Origin: Aurelia coerulea
Taxonomy: Eukaryota; Cnidaria; Scyphozoa; Semaeostomeae; Ulmaridae
Assembly: GCA_039566865.1 (NCBI GenBank)
Contig: CM076958.1
Span: forward strand, 1,426,001-1,490,000
Length of the DNA stretch: 64,000 bases
Direction: 5' to 3'
Shown here: positions 46,201-56,878 of the stretch, piece after piece
Layout of the letters: each line of letters starts with the position of its first letter
Numbering within the stretch: position 1 is the first letter of the stretch
Translations under genes and position numbers: made by a program
The notes under the pieces: generated by a model
The model's database searches: none
Seen by the model: the letters and a program-made list of their open reading frames with translations, nothing else
What the model was told of the DNA's origin: nothing

Positions 46201-49200
46201 TTTGACGGAACGACAAGTCGTGAGGTATCTACGACAGACATTGTATGCAGTGCAACACATGCATCGGTATAATATGGTGCATTTGGATCTGAAGGTATGT
46301 TGTGGATGCCAAATTTGCAGTATGTATTCGTATAAAGATATCATGAAAACTGGACACATAATACCAACTTTGTAAAAAAATTCCGAGCTTTTGCCGAGAT
46401 GTTCCACCAACAAAATCAACCAATCAACATGCAACATGGATTGCCCACATGGTCATTTCGCAAAATCGGACATATCACTTTACTCAAACCCTATTGTTTC
46501 TGAATGACCTAAAAATTGGAATAAAGAGTCAATAAAGGTTTCGGTAAACGGCTTTGAATCATGAAAAATTGTCCCAAGAAACTAGACTTGCCCCAATCCT
46601 ATTTCGTTAACTCAGTCAAAAATGAAAAATGCACTTTTGTGACTTTTTGACTGAGTTAACGAGATAAACTTGGGGGCGAATGTGCCAAGAAACTGTAAAG
46701 ATAGGCCATGCTTTTTCATGCGCAAGAAACATTTTTGCCATCTGTCCTTCTACTCCAGGTGATGGGCCCGCTCTTTGAAATAGTCCAGTTGTGTTGTTGA
46801 ATATTCGATTGAATAAACCAGAATAAACCAGAGAACCAACCAGATCAGCGACGTATCCAGGAATTCGAAAGGGGAGCCGATGGTTGTTCCCCTTTCATGT
46901 AATTTAGGTAAGACCTGGTGTCTGGTAATGAAAAGACAATGATTGGTTTAAAATAATCGTTGAAAGGGAGGGAGCCGCGGCTCCCAGGGCTTACCTCCTG
47001 GGTACGTCCTTGAACCAGATAGCTCATGAACAAAGTTATTCACTCAAGTTTTTCAAAAATCTAGCAATTGTTCTTGAAAATTATCCACTTTTTAATTTTT
47101 TTTATTATAGCTATTTATGCAAAGCTATTCTTTTGATAGAACATGAAATTCTAGATTCAAATGATCTTCTCAGATTGCGAGGACATTTGATTTAATCTAA
47201 CATATGCTGATCAAATTAATTTCATTTTACTCCATAGCCTGAGAATATACTATGCGTTGGTGGCGACCCTCCTGGATACGAGAAATTAAAACTAATTGAT
47301 TTTGGAATGGCGAGAGTTTTGGAGAAGGGCAAGAAAGAAATTGCTGCATGTGGAAAAACGCAACAAGGTTCGGACCAATAAATTTCAGAAAATATATTTT
47401 CGAAGAAAGAATTTTCGGACGTTTTTTGCAGACTATATTATGAAAATTTCGGACGACTAAAAACACCGTCAATTTACGGTTTTCTTTGGTTGTTTTCGAT
47501 AAAAGTCTTGTAATCTTACTGCCTTTGCTTCATTTTAAGTTTTCAAAGGGAACCTCCAGTGGCGAATCTAGCGGTCATGCTGCTCATGCTCAGCATGACC
47601 AACAATTTTCAGAGATATCATGAATATTTTTTCACCAGAAAAAATTTCTTTGAAAAACTTTCTTCAAAATCACAACATATGTCATAGTACAACAAATTTT
47701 ACCCTTTGTATCTTGACCTGTCGATACCTTGGTCCCCTGTGTTAACTCGTGCTCGATTCGGAGCGCCAGACCTATCATAGGGTTTCTATACTAATGTTGT
47801 AGCTACACTGTGTAGTTATGGTCAAATTTTACTGTTTTCCGTACTGGTTCCCTATGTTATATCTTGCTGATCTGAAATCGCAGGAGATGGGTCATTATAA
47901 TCATAAACCTAGCAATGAATTGATTGGCTGGAGCTGATCTAACGCATGCCCATTGCGCCAGTTTTCGACATAAGGTCCTGCGGAAGTTCAAAAGCAGGAT
48001 ACGCATTGAAACAATGGAAATGATGACGATATAAACTTTGTTTTGTGAGATTGACTGGCCTAGGCTCCGTTCAAGATGAAGTGTCAGTGCCCCTACATAC
48101 ACGTCTAGTTGGAGAATTATTATTTGAATTTTGATTATTGTGGAATGCAAAGATTCACTGGAAGTCGTTCTTTATCGAGGGAGACATTGTGCAGCCTAGT
48201 TCTCAAGAAAATCTTGTGCAGCTTCGGGCTAGCAGAAGCCAGAAAGGGAGGGTATGTGATTGTAGGCCTAGGCCAATAACTAAACGCCAACTGCAAAGCA
48301 AAGCTTGTTCTGAAGAGGAAGGACAGTGTCCCAAGATATTCCAAGAAGTCTCGTGGTAAATGAAGGAAGGTAGAAAGGTAGGCTGTGGGGGAAATTCCAG
48401 TACTGTGAAAATAAATGATTAAGAAACTATTTATTTTGATAAAGGATGTGCCTAACATATTTTACAGTTTTTTCACTCGTTTCCTGTATCATATTACTCG
48501 AAAAGTACTTGAGCAATGTCTAAACATTGGAAATGCTTACAAAAACATCGTTTTGAAATGTTCATAAGGGCATAGGCAGTGACCATGAAGATTGTTATAG
48601 AACCTGTAAGAAACTCATAAGAAACTCTGAGTACTGAAAATCTGATATTTTTAAGAAACTTTCAGTACCGAGCAAAATTCTTAGTTTCTCATAAAAAATA
48701 TGCGCAAGTGTTCTCTTTGCCATATTCATAGACAATCCTAGTATTTTAGACTTACCTTCGAAGAAAATTCTCCTGTTCTTGCAGTATTATCATAATTTGT
48801 TGCTGACAAAAGGAACTTTTGCAAGATAATTTTCTCTCTGCATTATTATTATCTCCAAGGTACTTTGCTTTGGCTAGGAAGGGGGGGGGGGGGGTGCTCA
48901 GGTTACTCTTTGGGTCTAAAACTTTGACAAAAAATAATATTTTTGGGTTTGTCATTTGTACAAGAATTTCTATGAGTTCCCTGAACTTCTGGATTATTTT
49001 CTTGGTCTCAAACTGAGAAAAATTGAATAGAATATAAAAATGAATTTACAAACAAAATCAAAGTCAAGCAGGATTATCAAAATACGCGAACATTTAAATA
49101 TATACATTACATGAAATCTATCAGTTCAGGACATTTTCCATATATTGTTGATGACAAAGAATAAATAGTTTTGGCTATGTAGGCTAAGAAAAGTTATCTT

Positions 49201-52200
49201 GTGGGTCCATTTTGATGCTAGAAATTTTTTTTGGTTGATATTTTGTACCACAGCCAGAGCACCCTTACCCTATTTATATAAGAATAACCCCCCACCAGGT
49301 TATTATCAGCATATGTGTTACTAACCAAATGAGCTTTCCACGAGAACTTTGCTTTTTCTACTTCCCTTCTCCCTTCTGCTTAAAAAGATATTCCTGTGAT
49401 CTGGGACATGAGTTTCAGTCAATGATCTTTTCATTGAGGATTAAACAATGGCAACTGCTCAACAGAAATGATTGTATGACATCTGAATCCCTGACACATG
49501 CCTGCCAGATTAGTGATAAACAAATTTTTTACTGCTGATATGCCTGATTTGAAACAAGAAAATTTTGGGAACAATTCTTGGCCTAAAGTGTTTGAAAATA
49601 AGAATTTTTCATGAATGTATAGGTGTATTTTATATCTCTACAGAAATGGCATTGTTCAAGCCTTTTTACAACAATGGGCGTTCCCAGGCAGATAAATGGG
49701 CGCAGCACAAGATATTTTCCGCGCCGTTTCCGCCTCCGGCGCAAGGAGCTTCTTCTATTCGCCTTCCGCCCAGAGCATGACCTACCATTTTCGCCCAGCT
49801 TCGCCACTGGGAACCTCGTCAGAAATTTCCATTCAATAATAATTCTTGTGGGAGATGAGAATCATTGAAAAATGAAAATAGTTCGTGAAAAACAGTACAT
49901 TTTCAAAAACTGAAACTGCTTTTTAATGATTTTCCTTACGACAAAAATTTCGGACACTAAATAGGTTTGACCACAGAGAGTTTCGGACATTAGAATTTTC
50001 GAACTTCTCAATTGTCCAAAAATATTGATGTCCTGTTCAATGCAATGTACGAAAGCATCAAAACAAAATTTGGAAATATGCACTACGTTTATAGACGTTC
50101 AAATATGAAGACAAAGAATATATGAACTTACCAATTGTGACAATTCAACAAGGAGAGACAATAGGTGGCCTAGAAGAAGGATATTGATATTAACTGTTTT
50201 GCAGTCTTTAACTGTGGCTAACCGAAAGCGGTCGTTGATCAACAATTTGAGTTTTGACTGTGAGATAACATTAATTCTTGGTTTGCCACAAAGTTTTTGC
50301 TTGACAACAATAACAACTTTTTCCAATGGATATACCGAGTGAGTAGACTGATAACAATTCGCCGTAAATGTCACTCATTTCTTATATTTGATTTTAACCT
50401 TTTCGCTCAATCTACGACTCGTCAAAAAGCTATGCGAGCAATTCCATTGTTTGAGCGAGCGATTCCATTCAATTCAATAAGTAGTTGTACTCAATAGATA
50501 AATAGGTAATTGCGAGTGGAAACTGGGATGAATTGTAATAAGTCTACCGGGTGAGTAGGAAACACGATGCCCGTTTGATAGGCCATTGCTCTTTGGATAT
50601 CGTGACAATGATATTGGCAAATATATCATTTAATGGTGGACATATTCAAATCAATTTTTAACATATTCAAATCAATTTTGAAATTCACCTGACTGAAATT
50701 CACCTCACATACGAGGTATTTTCTCGAGAGAGCCCAATCATGGTATGTCCCAGTCTCCTGGAATAATGTTGTTGTGATCCCAGAAATGAACACTTTCATC
50801 CCTGGACTTGGCCCAATTCTATTTCTTCAACTGTAATAAATCTATCTATCTGAAAATAAACTTTTTGTCGACGAAATAGACTTGGGACAAGTCTCTTTCA
50901 TCCCTGGTAAAGATGTATTTTTTGGAAGTGTGCCAAAGTAGACTAAACTGGCCAAAATGAAAATAGCGGTAAATTTCAAATTTTCACCAATGACACCAAA
51001 ATTCTTTATAATCCAGGTTTCCAGACTTTGACTGATCTATCTGACGATTTTCTGCAATAAGTATCCTTTGAAAGTATTTTTTGCAATTTATTCCGTTACT
51101 TGATGCTATTTTCGATTCATCTTAAAATCAAGACTTCCATTGTTCCCCTTTCATTTCTAGCACCAGAAGTTCTTCGATTAGACCCAATTTCTCTAGCCGT
51201 GGATATGTGGTCAATAGGAGTCATTACATACGTTCTATTGAGTGGGTTATCACCATTTCTTGGGGATAGTGATCACGAAACATTAGCCAACGTTTCGAAT
51301 GGTGAATACGACTTTGACGATGGTGAAGGAATTTTCGATCAGATTTCTGATGGGGCAAAACAATTTATCGAACAACTATTGGTCATGGATGTGACGTAAG
51401 TCGGTCGCTACTTCATTAGGGATGTTTTGTTTATCATAAAAAATTGCTTCAATTTCAATTTGTCGTAATTTTCAGTTGCTAAGAAGTGGAAGATTCCCGA
51501 CAGAAGTACAGAAGTGATGCAACATTTACGTCAGAAGTGGTGCAACATTTTTGCACTTGCTACAAAATTAATTTTGCCTTCATTGCTCTCCTCCACGGGA
51601 AGATGCTATTTCCACAAAATGGCTCTACAACAATATCAAACGTTTTGCAAGAACGAAAGAGTTTTCAAGACTATACAGTGCAGTTTCTATGGTTTATTTA
51701 TCAATCGTTATTATTATCACAGCCATAATTATGTATTATTACGACCGATTTTGACAAACTAAATTTTCTTTTTTAATTTGATATTTTAGCTACGCAGCTA
51801 TTCTCAGTTTATGAGAGTCTGATAAACATTTTCAGAGTTACATGTTTTCAAACATATAGAAAAATTCCAACTCACCTAGTATACAAATTAACTAACCAAA
51901 GTGAACATTGATCGGCCTTTTTGTTAAACTTTGTTCTTGTTCTACAGGAAAAGAAATACTGTCGACGAATGTTTAGAGCATGAATGGTGCAAGGTAAGAC
52001 AATTTTGAAACTTCTTGTTGGTTCATAGATTTTTACGGATTCTGTCCTTGAAGTCAGGACCCTTGTTTTCCTGCAAAATTGTCTTTGTCATATTCTCGAA
52101 CCTGATTCTTGCAAAAGCAACAATTTTTCCTTGATTTATCATCTTAGTGTTTGGATTAGTCTCAAGGAAAATTTCTTCCTTTGGAGTAACAACTACAAAA

Positions 52201-55200
52201 CCCAAAAAGGCTTCTTTAGATACTAGATTTGCCTCTTTAATTTTGATATTTTGCCTGTGATGTTTTGTGCGATATCATCTAAAGCAATGTGGATTTTACA
52301 GTTATACGTAGGTTTAATTTTTTAGCGAGTTTTTTCTCCTTTCAGAGAGCAAAAGAGAAAAAACTGAAGACAGATAAATTGAAGAAATTTATTGCAAGAA
52401 GAAGATGGCAGGTAATTCTCATTAAAGTTTTATTATTATTATCGTTTTTGTTATAATAATTTTTATTTTTTGTTATTATTTGTTAAACAAAATTTGGTTA
52501 CTCAACGTTGCTCTTTATTGCAGCTATTAGCTTATTTTCTCTCCTTTCAGGGTTTCAGGTTAATTCGTAGTTTCCTTTGCTGGATTGAACAGTTTTCTAC
52601 CTGGTATACAGATTAATTCTTTTGCAGGTGTTAACAGTTCTCCTTTTACAATGACTTCCACAGATCCGTTATCTGAGGCTGTTTTAATATTTTGTACCGC
52701 AAATCAATTGTAATCTTAATTGAACATTTGAAATACCAATGATAAGATTTGTATGAACGTCTATATAAAATGGAAGGTTGTAAAGAAAATTTACTTACAA
52801 AGTGCAGGAAATAGGCATATAACAACTTTGAGGGATATCGGAAGTGCTTAGATGTAACCTGCTGGCAAGAAACATTTGGAGGTATCTTAAATTTTGTTGA
52901 ACACACTCTCAATTGTCTTTTGGAGGTCATTATTCATGCTGTTCTTAAGCAAAAGCCATATCTCATCAATAGGCCTTTTTTACATCAAGAGGAAGGGTCT
53001 GGGGAGAACAATACTTTTCTGGTAAATGGTGGACACCGGGCTTCTGCGAATGATAAACCTAGTTCCACGAATCAGCAAGATGAAATAAATTCTTGGAACG
53101 AAATCTTGGAGGGATAATTGTCTCTTTGAGATGTGCAAACTGGAAAAGCAATAAATTCAATTTTGTGGGGAAATCTTGTGTGACTGGCACGCATCGAATA
53201 AAAACAGATATCGAAATGAAGGTTTAAACCACTTTTTTGAAATCATATAGATGCGAAAGACAGCAATATCTAGACTGATTCCATGATCGTGTTTATCGTT
53301 ATTGATAGACTGATGGACGCTCAAACTACGACTCTTGGCCATTCATATTGAATACGCCATCACCTTGTTTCAGAGCTCTGTGACCTTCCCGTCTGATTTT
53401 TTATGTGAAAGTTCATATGTCCCAGCTTGAGCAGAAAATGTTGTTGTTGTTGATGATGTTTTTGTTATTGTTGTTGTTGTTGTTGTTGTCGTCGTTGTTG
53501 CGACAACTGGCAATATTATGTGTCCTTTGTCTTAGCAATATTGTCCCTACCTAATGCGAAAAACTCTCGAACACCATAAGATCTCGTTGTGGAAAATGTT
53601 TGGTCCTTCCTTACTGCGTTTTCTCCTTTCCATATCTTGTCTTTCAGAGGTCATTGTTCATCGTGTTCTCAAACCCATGCACAACTGCCGTTAAATAGAA
53701 AAACGTGTCCAATGTTTGAAAAATCAAGCTGCACAAATTGATAAATCGATTTGAAAAACACTAAGTCCATAACCCGACTGAGGTTTTAACTTAATTGTGG
53801 GAATTTTTGTGTAACTTTTGATGCTCTCGTGTGAAGAATTTCCCAAAATTGTTGTCTGCTTTTGGTGACGAAAATATTTGCTTGGCTCTATTCATTTCGC
53901 TTTATCATCTAAGAAACAACGATCTTTTACAAATTCCCAAGGCCCGGACAGTTCGCTTTGGGATAGAGAATATTGCTTTCTTGGGATGTAAACTGTGGCA
54001 TGGACTCAGTGGACTCGCAAAAGACATTAAGCAGCCTATGAATAATTCCATCTTTAAAAACGTAGCGAGGAGTGGAAGGGTGGGGTGATGAATGCAACTG
54101 CCGATTATGCAAAAACGTTCATAGCGCAGGTTTGGTTCTTGAATTGGTCTCGTTTTATTCACATTGAAAACTCGCCTGTAAATATTGTATCATATGTATA
54201 TTGTTAAACTAATTAATTAGAACTATTTTATGTTGCTTTTAATAATAGTTTTATTTTTGTTTAGTAGGTAGGCAGGAATAACTTAGCTGTCTTTAAATGC
54301 CTACTATAAGACATTCATAATAATAATAAGGGACTGTTCATTATTTATAAAGGGGTTGGTACCGAAGAGAAATGGATTGGGTAAGAGAAATTTTCTAACA
54401 TAAAAAGGTTGGGTAAATATTTTTTCATGTAATTTCAAGGTTGGAAAAACGAAATTTTCCCACCAATTAATACCAACTGTTTAAAGTCCAAAATTATCTC
54501 AATATCATTATCAACATTATCCATTTCACTTTCAGTGTCTACTTTGCTCATCTTTGTCATCAATATTTACAGTATTGAATTTACAATTTACATCGTTTGA
54601 CATTGAAACCATGTTTATAGGTAGGGGTTGGACAAAACTGTTTCAACCTGAAAATTGTTGGGTTGATGTTTTTGCTGTCACTTTTAGAGTTGGGTAAGAA
54701 GATTTTTTGGACAAGAAAACATTTCTCTTCAGTACCAACCCCTCTCTAAATAATGAACTGTCCCTAATAAATTTCCAACCATTAGAAATTTGGAACAGTA
54801 AAGGGCTGTTTTTAGCATTATTACTTTACGATAAAGAAGAGCTGGTAAAATTTGAAAATTCCCTTCAATCAATGCTTAAAACGGAAAAGACAGACCATGT
54901 TTTACTTGGTATTGAGATCATGTTTTACTGATCTTGACTAACTAGAGGAAAGTGCCAAACAAAGCATAGGTTCCAAATCTTTAAAAAGGCTGGTGTAAAA
55001 TTGAGTGACCTATTTCTTTGAACTGAATGACTTCAAAGAAACTTTAGCTAATTCTCTATAATTCTACCGTTGGAATTTTCTGAAATCTTCAATATTTTCA
55101 GAATTAGAGTGTTTGTCTTCTTTTTCAAGAATTCAAGAAAAATTTTCAAAAAAACTTAAAACCATCGTAATTTCTAAACAGTTTGACGTAACATGAAATA

Positions 55201-56524
55201 ATTTCGAAGGAAACCATAGTTCATAAATGCCTACAATATGGTGTCAAGCAAATGTCTGTCACTCGTCTGGTTTATGATTTAGAAATTTGATGACGTCACA
55301 TCCTCAAATGAGTTGAAATGTAAGATACGCTGTAATTTCCAAAAATATTCAAAATTTCTGGAAAGTCCAACGGTAGATTTATAGATAAGTATCTAAAGTT
55401 TCTTTCAAGTCATTCGATCAGAAGAAATAGGTCATTGAATTTTACACCCACCTTTTTACGCCGAGATAAAGATTTGGAGCCTATGCTGCCAAACAATGTG
55501 AAAAATTGAAACGAAGAATTTAGCATATCCTATCTGCTTATCGGCAGCACGATCTGGTAGTTTCCTAATGAATCGCTCCTCGATTCTCTTTCTATTTTAG
55601 CGAACAACGAATGCTTTAAAAGCAGTTACACGTCTTGGCCACATGGGACTTCTGCACCGACTTACCGGCGACAAAAATGGCACAAAAGGATCAAATAACA
55701 AAGCAAATAGCAATCCCGGACTGGTTAAATCCGAAGCGGTTGATGCTGAACTGGTCAATAAAGAATCGGTCAATCCTGAGCCAGCTAAAACTGTAGCAGT
55801 CAATTCTGAAGCGGTAAACCCGGAGCCGGTTAAAGAAGAATTGATGTCTGAACCGGTCAATGCAAAACCATCCAGTCCCGGAGTGGTTAGTGAAGCACCG
55901 GTCAATCCTGACCCAGCTAAACCTGTAGTAGTCAATTCTGAAGCGGTAAACCCGGAGCCGGTTAAAGAAGAATCGGTGTCTGAACCAGTCAATTCCAAAC
56001 AATCCGGTCCCGGGGCAGTTAATGAAATACCAGTCAATCCTGAACCAGTCAAACATGAAGCAGACAAATCCAAAGTGGTAAACCCTGAGCCGGTTAAAGA
56101 AGAGTCGGTTACTAAACCGGTCAGTGCAGAACCAGCCACTTCAGAAGCAGTTAACGGTGAACTGGTTAAGCCTAATCCAGTTAATGCTGAACCGAATAAC
56201 ATTGAACCAGCAAACACAAAACCAGAGGAGCCAATCTCTCAACCTGTCACCACCAAACCAGCAAATCCTGTGGCTGTTAACGGAGAGCCGGTCATTTCCA
56301 AAGCTAAGAACATTGAGGAATCTAGCGTGGAACCAGTTAACCAAGAACCGAGCAAAAAGAAACCGGTTATTAAGAAACCAGCTATGCCTATGTCAATGAA
56401 TGTTATAGCCGTTGGAAATTCAAACGAAAATGGGAATGAGGATGAAAGAGAAACGATTGTTGAGCTAAATGGATCTAGCATTGAGATGAATGGCGGCACT
56501 TTCACGATTTCTTTGCAAAATTGA
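43095..56524 (+). CDS. myosin light chain kinase (MLCK/MYLK-like), seven supported exons
   Basis: Exons: 43095-43218, 45955-46294, 47238-47367, 51161-51395, 51948-51993, 52346-52411, 55601-56524. All introns are GT-AG and phases agree throughout. The kinase has the glycine loop ELGKGKFGVV across the first junction, the ATP lysine in YAAKYVKK (codon 46016), the family form HLDLKPENILCV, LIDFGMAR, APEV and MWSIGVITYVLLSGLSPFLG. After it comes KKLKTDKLKKFIARRRWQ, joined to RTTNALKAVTRLGHMGLL. That matches the autoinhibitory and calmodulin-binding segment of smooth-muscle MLCK, with hydrophobic residues at spacing 1-8-14 from Trp. It should phosphorylate myosin regulatory light chain under Ca2+/calmodulin control. 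The tail is a Pro/Glu/Val/Lys-rich repeat instead of the usual C-terminal Ig domain, and no Ig or Fn3 exon was found upstream. The activation loop (CGKTQQAPE) is one residue shorter than usual. The first exon is unresolved. Confidence 0.92.
43285..43841. mobile_element. Harbinger-like MITE (557 bp), TTA target
   Basis: GGGAGCAGTCATTTTTAATC is mirrored at the right by GGGAGCGATCATTTTTTAAA. The match continues through CTGGGTACCAG and GCGGAGGAT. TTA lies on both sides (43282-43284, 43842-43844). The interior repeats the word TACCCC with T-rich spacers. It sits in the first supported MLCK intron. Confidence 0.82.
44579..44924 (+). repeat. 173-bp tandem duplication
   Basis: Units 44579-44751 and 44752-44924 both start AATTATGAAGTAACGC and end GAGCGTAAGATACAA, with few differences. 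The duplication is recent and lies in an MLCK intron. Confidence 0.9.
45140..45655. mobile_element. X-family TIR element X2 (516 bp), perfect 9-bp TSD
   Basis: AGCATAGGTTCC and its right-hand counterpart ATATGCT are flanked by TGGGGACAC at 45131-45139 and 45656-45664. The insertion split the terminus (GGGGACACCCGGTA) of a CCGGGTG-type repeat, so X2 is the younger. It contains TGACGTCA at 45468-45475. Confidence 0.9.
45955..46294 (+). CDS. MLCK exon: kinase N-lobe to catalytic loop
   Basis: The acceptor is TTCTCTTAG and the donor is AAG|GTATGT. It encodes GKFGVVNKCQDKVTGNMYAA through the ATP lysine, the helix C region (SQEIAMMAKLHHKGL), the hinge MELITGGELFEK and ends in HLDLK. It leaves in phase 0. 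Confidence 0.93.
46586..46682. repeat. foldback repeat in MLCK intron
   Basis: TCGTTAACTCAGTCAAAAA and TTTTTGACTGAGTTAACGA are perfect inverted arms that extend imperfectly outward to ACTTGCCCC / GGGGGCGAA. A weakly similar segment is near 50810-50900. Confidence 0.65.
46846..47012. mobile_element. hAT-like MITE (167 bp), 8-bp TSD
   Basis: The termini CAGCGACGTATCCAGGA and TCCTGGGTACGTCCTTG are flanked by a perfect duplication AACCAGAT (46838-46845, 47013-47020). GGGAGCCG/CGGCTCCC words lie inside. It is in the MLCK intron between the catalytic-loop and DFG exons. Confidence 0.88.
47238..47367 (+). CDS. MLCK exon: PEN to activation loop
   Basis: The acceptor is CCATAG. It encodes PENILCVGGDPPGYEKLKLI, DFGMARVLEKG and CGKTQQ. 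The donor AAG|GTTCGG leaves one base, so the next exon completes APEV. The donor is weak and lies at the edge of a TTTCGGAC-type repeat. Confidence 0.85.
47390..47475. repeat. TTTCGGAC repeat fragment
   Basis: AGAATTTTCGGACG and AAATTTCGGACGACT are the same words that fill the AAMP intron element. A further fragment is at about 49930-50030. It begins right after the MLCK donor. Confidence 0.5.
47557..49809. mobile_element. hAT-like element (2.25 kb) in MLCK intron, 8-bp TSD
   Basis: CAGTGGCGAA at 47557 and TTCGCCACTG ending at 49809 are inverted termini. They are flanked by a perfect duplication GGAACCTC at 47549-47556 and 49810-49817. The interior has no long frame with a recognisable hAT transposase, so it is non-autonomous or decayed. 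A 14-G run at about 48882 lies within. Confidence 0.87.
51161..51395 (+). CDS. MLCK exon: kinase C-lobe
   Basis: The acceptor is TTTCATTTCTAG and the donor is AC|GTAAGT. It encodes APEVLRLDPISLAVDMWSIG, SGLSPFLGDSDHETLANVSN and KQFIEQLLVMDV. This is very like the matching part of MLCK. Confidence 0.93.
51948..51993 (+). CDS. MLCK exon: end of kinase domain
   Basis: The acceptor is TTGTTCTACAG and the donor is AAG|GTAAGA. It completes TKRNTVDECLEHEWCK, the last helix of the kinase domain (usually ...HPWL in MLCK). Confidence 0.9.
52346..52411 (+). CDS. MLCK exon: autoinhibitory helix
   Basis: The acceptor is TCTCCTTTCAG and the donor is CAG|GTAATT. It encodes RAKEKKLKTDKLKKFIARRR then WQ, in phase 0 at both ends. 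The Trp is the first anchor of the calmodulin-binding motif that continues in exon 55601. Confidence 0.93.
52913..53115 (+). CDS. possible alternative last exon of MLCK
   Basis: After GTCTTTTGGAG, a frame compatible with the preceding phase-0 exon encodes VIIHAVLKQKPYLINRPFLH and then a polar tail (EEGSGENN and further) to a stop. AATAAA follows at about 53148. A related segment at 53647 (AGGTCATTGTTCATCG) follows a better acceptor, TCTTTCAG. If used, the protein would lack the calmodulin-binding half and the repeat tail. The acceptor is unusual and the frame could be chance. Confidence 0.22.
53450..53510 (+). repeat. TTG-type microsatellite
   Basis: Runs of TTG interrupted by TTATTG, GATGATG and TCG units in the last MLCK intron. 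Confidence 0.8.
53870..54329 (+). pseudogene. tail of a different non-LTR retrotransposon
   Basis: Codons from about 53905 to 54087 read HLRNNDLLQIPKARTV, CKLWHGLSGLAKDI and NNSIFKNVARSG. These resemble the common LINE polymerase C-terminal pattern (YxLRN, KLWNxLP, FKK). About 240 bases of 3' sequence follow, ending in an AATAAT tail at 54318-54329. It is truncated and inactive. Confidence 0.6.
54330..54764. mobile_element. TIR element (GGGACTGTTCATTATTTA)
   Basis: GGGACTGTTCATTATTTATA on the left is mirrored by GGGACAGTTCATTATTTAGA from the right, and the match continues through GGGGTTGGTAC and GAAGAGAAATG. It abuts the AATAAT tail of the retrotransposon, so the AT-rich target duplication cannot be delimited. 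Confidence 0.72.
54963..55487. mobile_element. X-family TIR element X3 (525 bp), perfect 9-bp TSD
   Basis: AGCATAGGTTCCAAATCTTT and its counterpart at the right are flanked by GCCAAACAA at 54954-54962 and 55488-55496. Long imperfect inverted arms run through TTTCTTTGAACTGAATGA and AATTCTACCGTTGGA. It holds TGACGTCA at 55291-55298. It sits 113 bp before the last MLCK exon. Confidence 0.92.
55601..56524 (+). CDS. MLCK last exon: calmodulin-binding end and PEVK-like tail
   Basis: The acceptor is CTTTCTATTTTAG. The first codons, RTTNALKAVTRLGHMGLL, finish the calmodulin-binding helix. The remaining about 285 residues are low complexity, built from imperfect units such as NPEPVKEESVSEPVN and VNSEAVNPEP. 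The end is unrelated (VELNGSSIEMNGGTFTISLQ). No Ig fold is visible. The strand opposite is open in part of the exon because of composition only. Confidence 0.92.
   Translation, partial: RTTNALKAVTRLGHMGLLHRLTGDKNGTKGSNNKANSNPGLVKSEAVDAELVNKESVNPEPAKTVAVNSEAVNPEPVKEELMSEPVNAKPSSPGVVSEAPVNPDPAKPVVVNSEAVNPEPVKEESVSEPVNSKQSGPGAVNEIPVNPEPVKHEADKSKVVNPEPVKEESVTKPVSAEPATSEAVNGELVKPNPVNAEPNNIEPANTKPEEPISQPVTTKPANPVAVNGEPVISKAKNIEESSVEPVNQEPSKKKPVIKKPAMPMSMNVIAVGNSNENGNEDERETIVELNGSSIEMNGGTFTISLQN
55735..56375 (+). repeat. coding repeat, Pro/Glu/Val/Lys-rich
   Basis: Imperfect coding units of about 12-15 codons, often holding AACCCGGAGCCGGTTAAAGA or close variants; longer blocks of about 42 codons also recur (SEAVNPEPVKEE at about 55812 and 55938). 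The pattern suggests growth by unequal exchange in frame. Confidence 0.8.
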
Positions 56525-56650
56525 ATTTTGTTGATATATGAAACAGCACTTGAGGTGAGAAAATTTTTCTTTTGAAATCTTACCAAAGTATTGAGTTCTC
56601 CTTCAAAAAGATAGGTGCAGTGTTTTTGTGGCAAAAAGCATCGAAATTTA

Positions 56651-56878
56651 GAACTGCGTTCACACGATACCGGCATATTTTGAAAACGGTGAAAAATGGG
56701 TCAGTAGCAAAATTTGAGCTGGCGTTCACACGATACCGTTTTCAAAGAGTTCTGTTTTCAATATCTACTGCTTTTAAAATCTGCCAACAAAAAAGGTGCC
56801 GTTTTCGTGTGAACTGGCGGCCTATCCGTCACATTTTTCACCGTTTTCAAAGGATGCCATCATCGTGTGAACGCAGTC
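56651..56878. mobile_element. Harbinger-like MITE (228 bp), TTA target
   Basis: GAACTGCGTTCACACGAT and ATCGTGTGAACGCAGTC are inverted termini, flanked by TTA at 56648-56650 and 56879-56881. Both arms include TGAAAACGGTGAAAAATG. A second copy of GCGTTCACACGATACCG lies inside near 56732. It is probably in the MLCK 3' UTR. Confidence 0.85.

Noticed and set aside
55597..56217. 206-codon minus-strand frame opposite the last MLCK exon (SALTGLGLTSSPLTAS)
   Set aside because: It is the shadow of the coding repeat; the plus strand continues the MLCK calmodulin-binding helix in phase.
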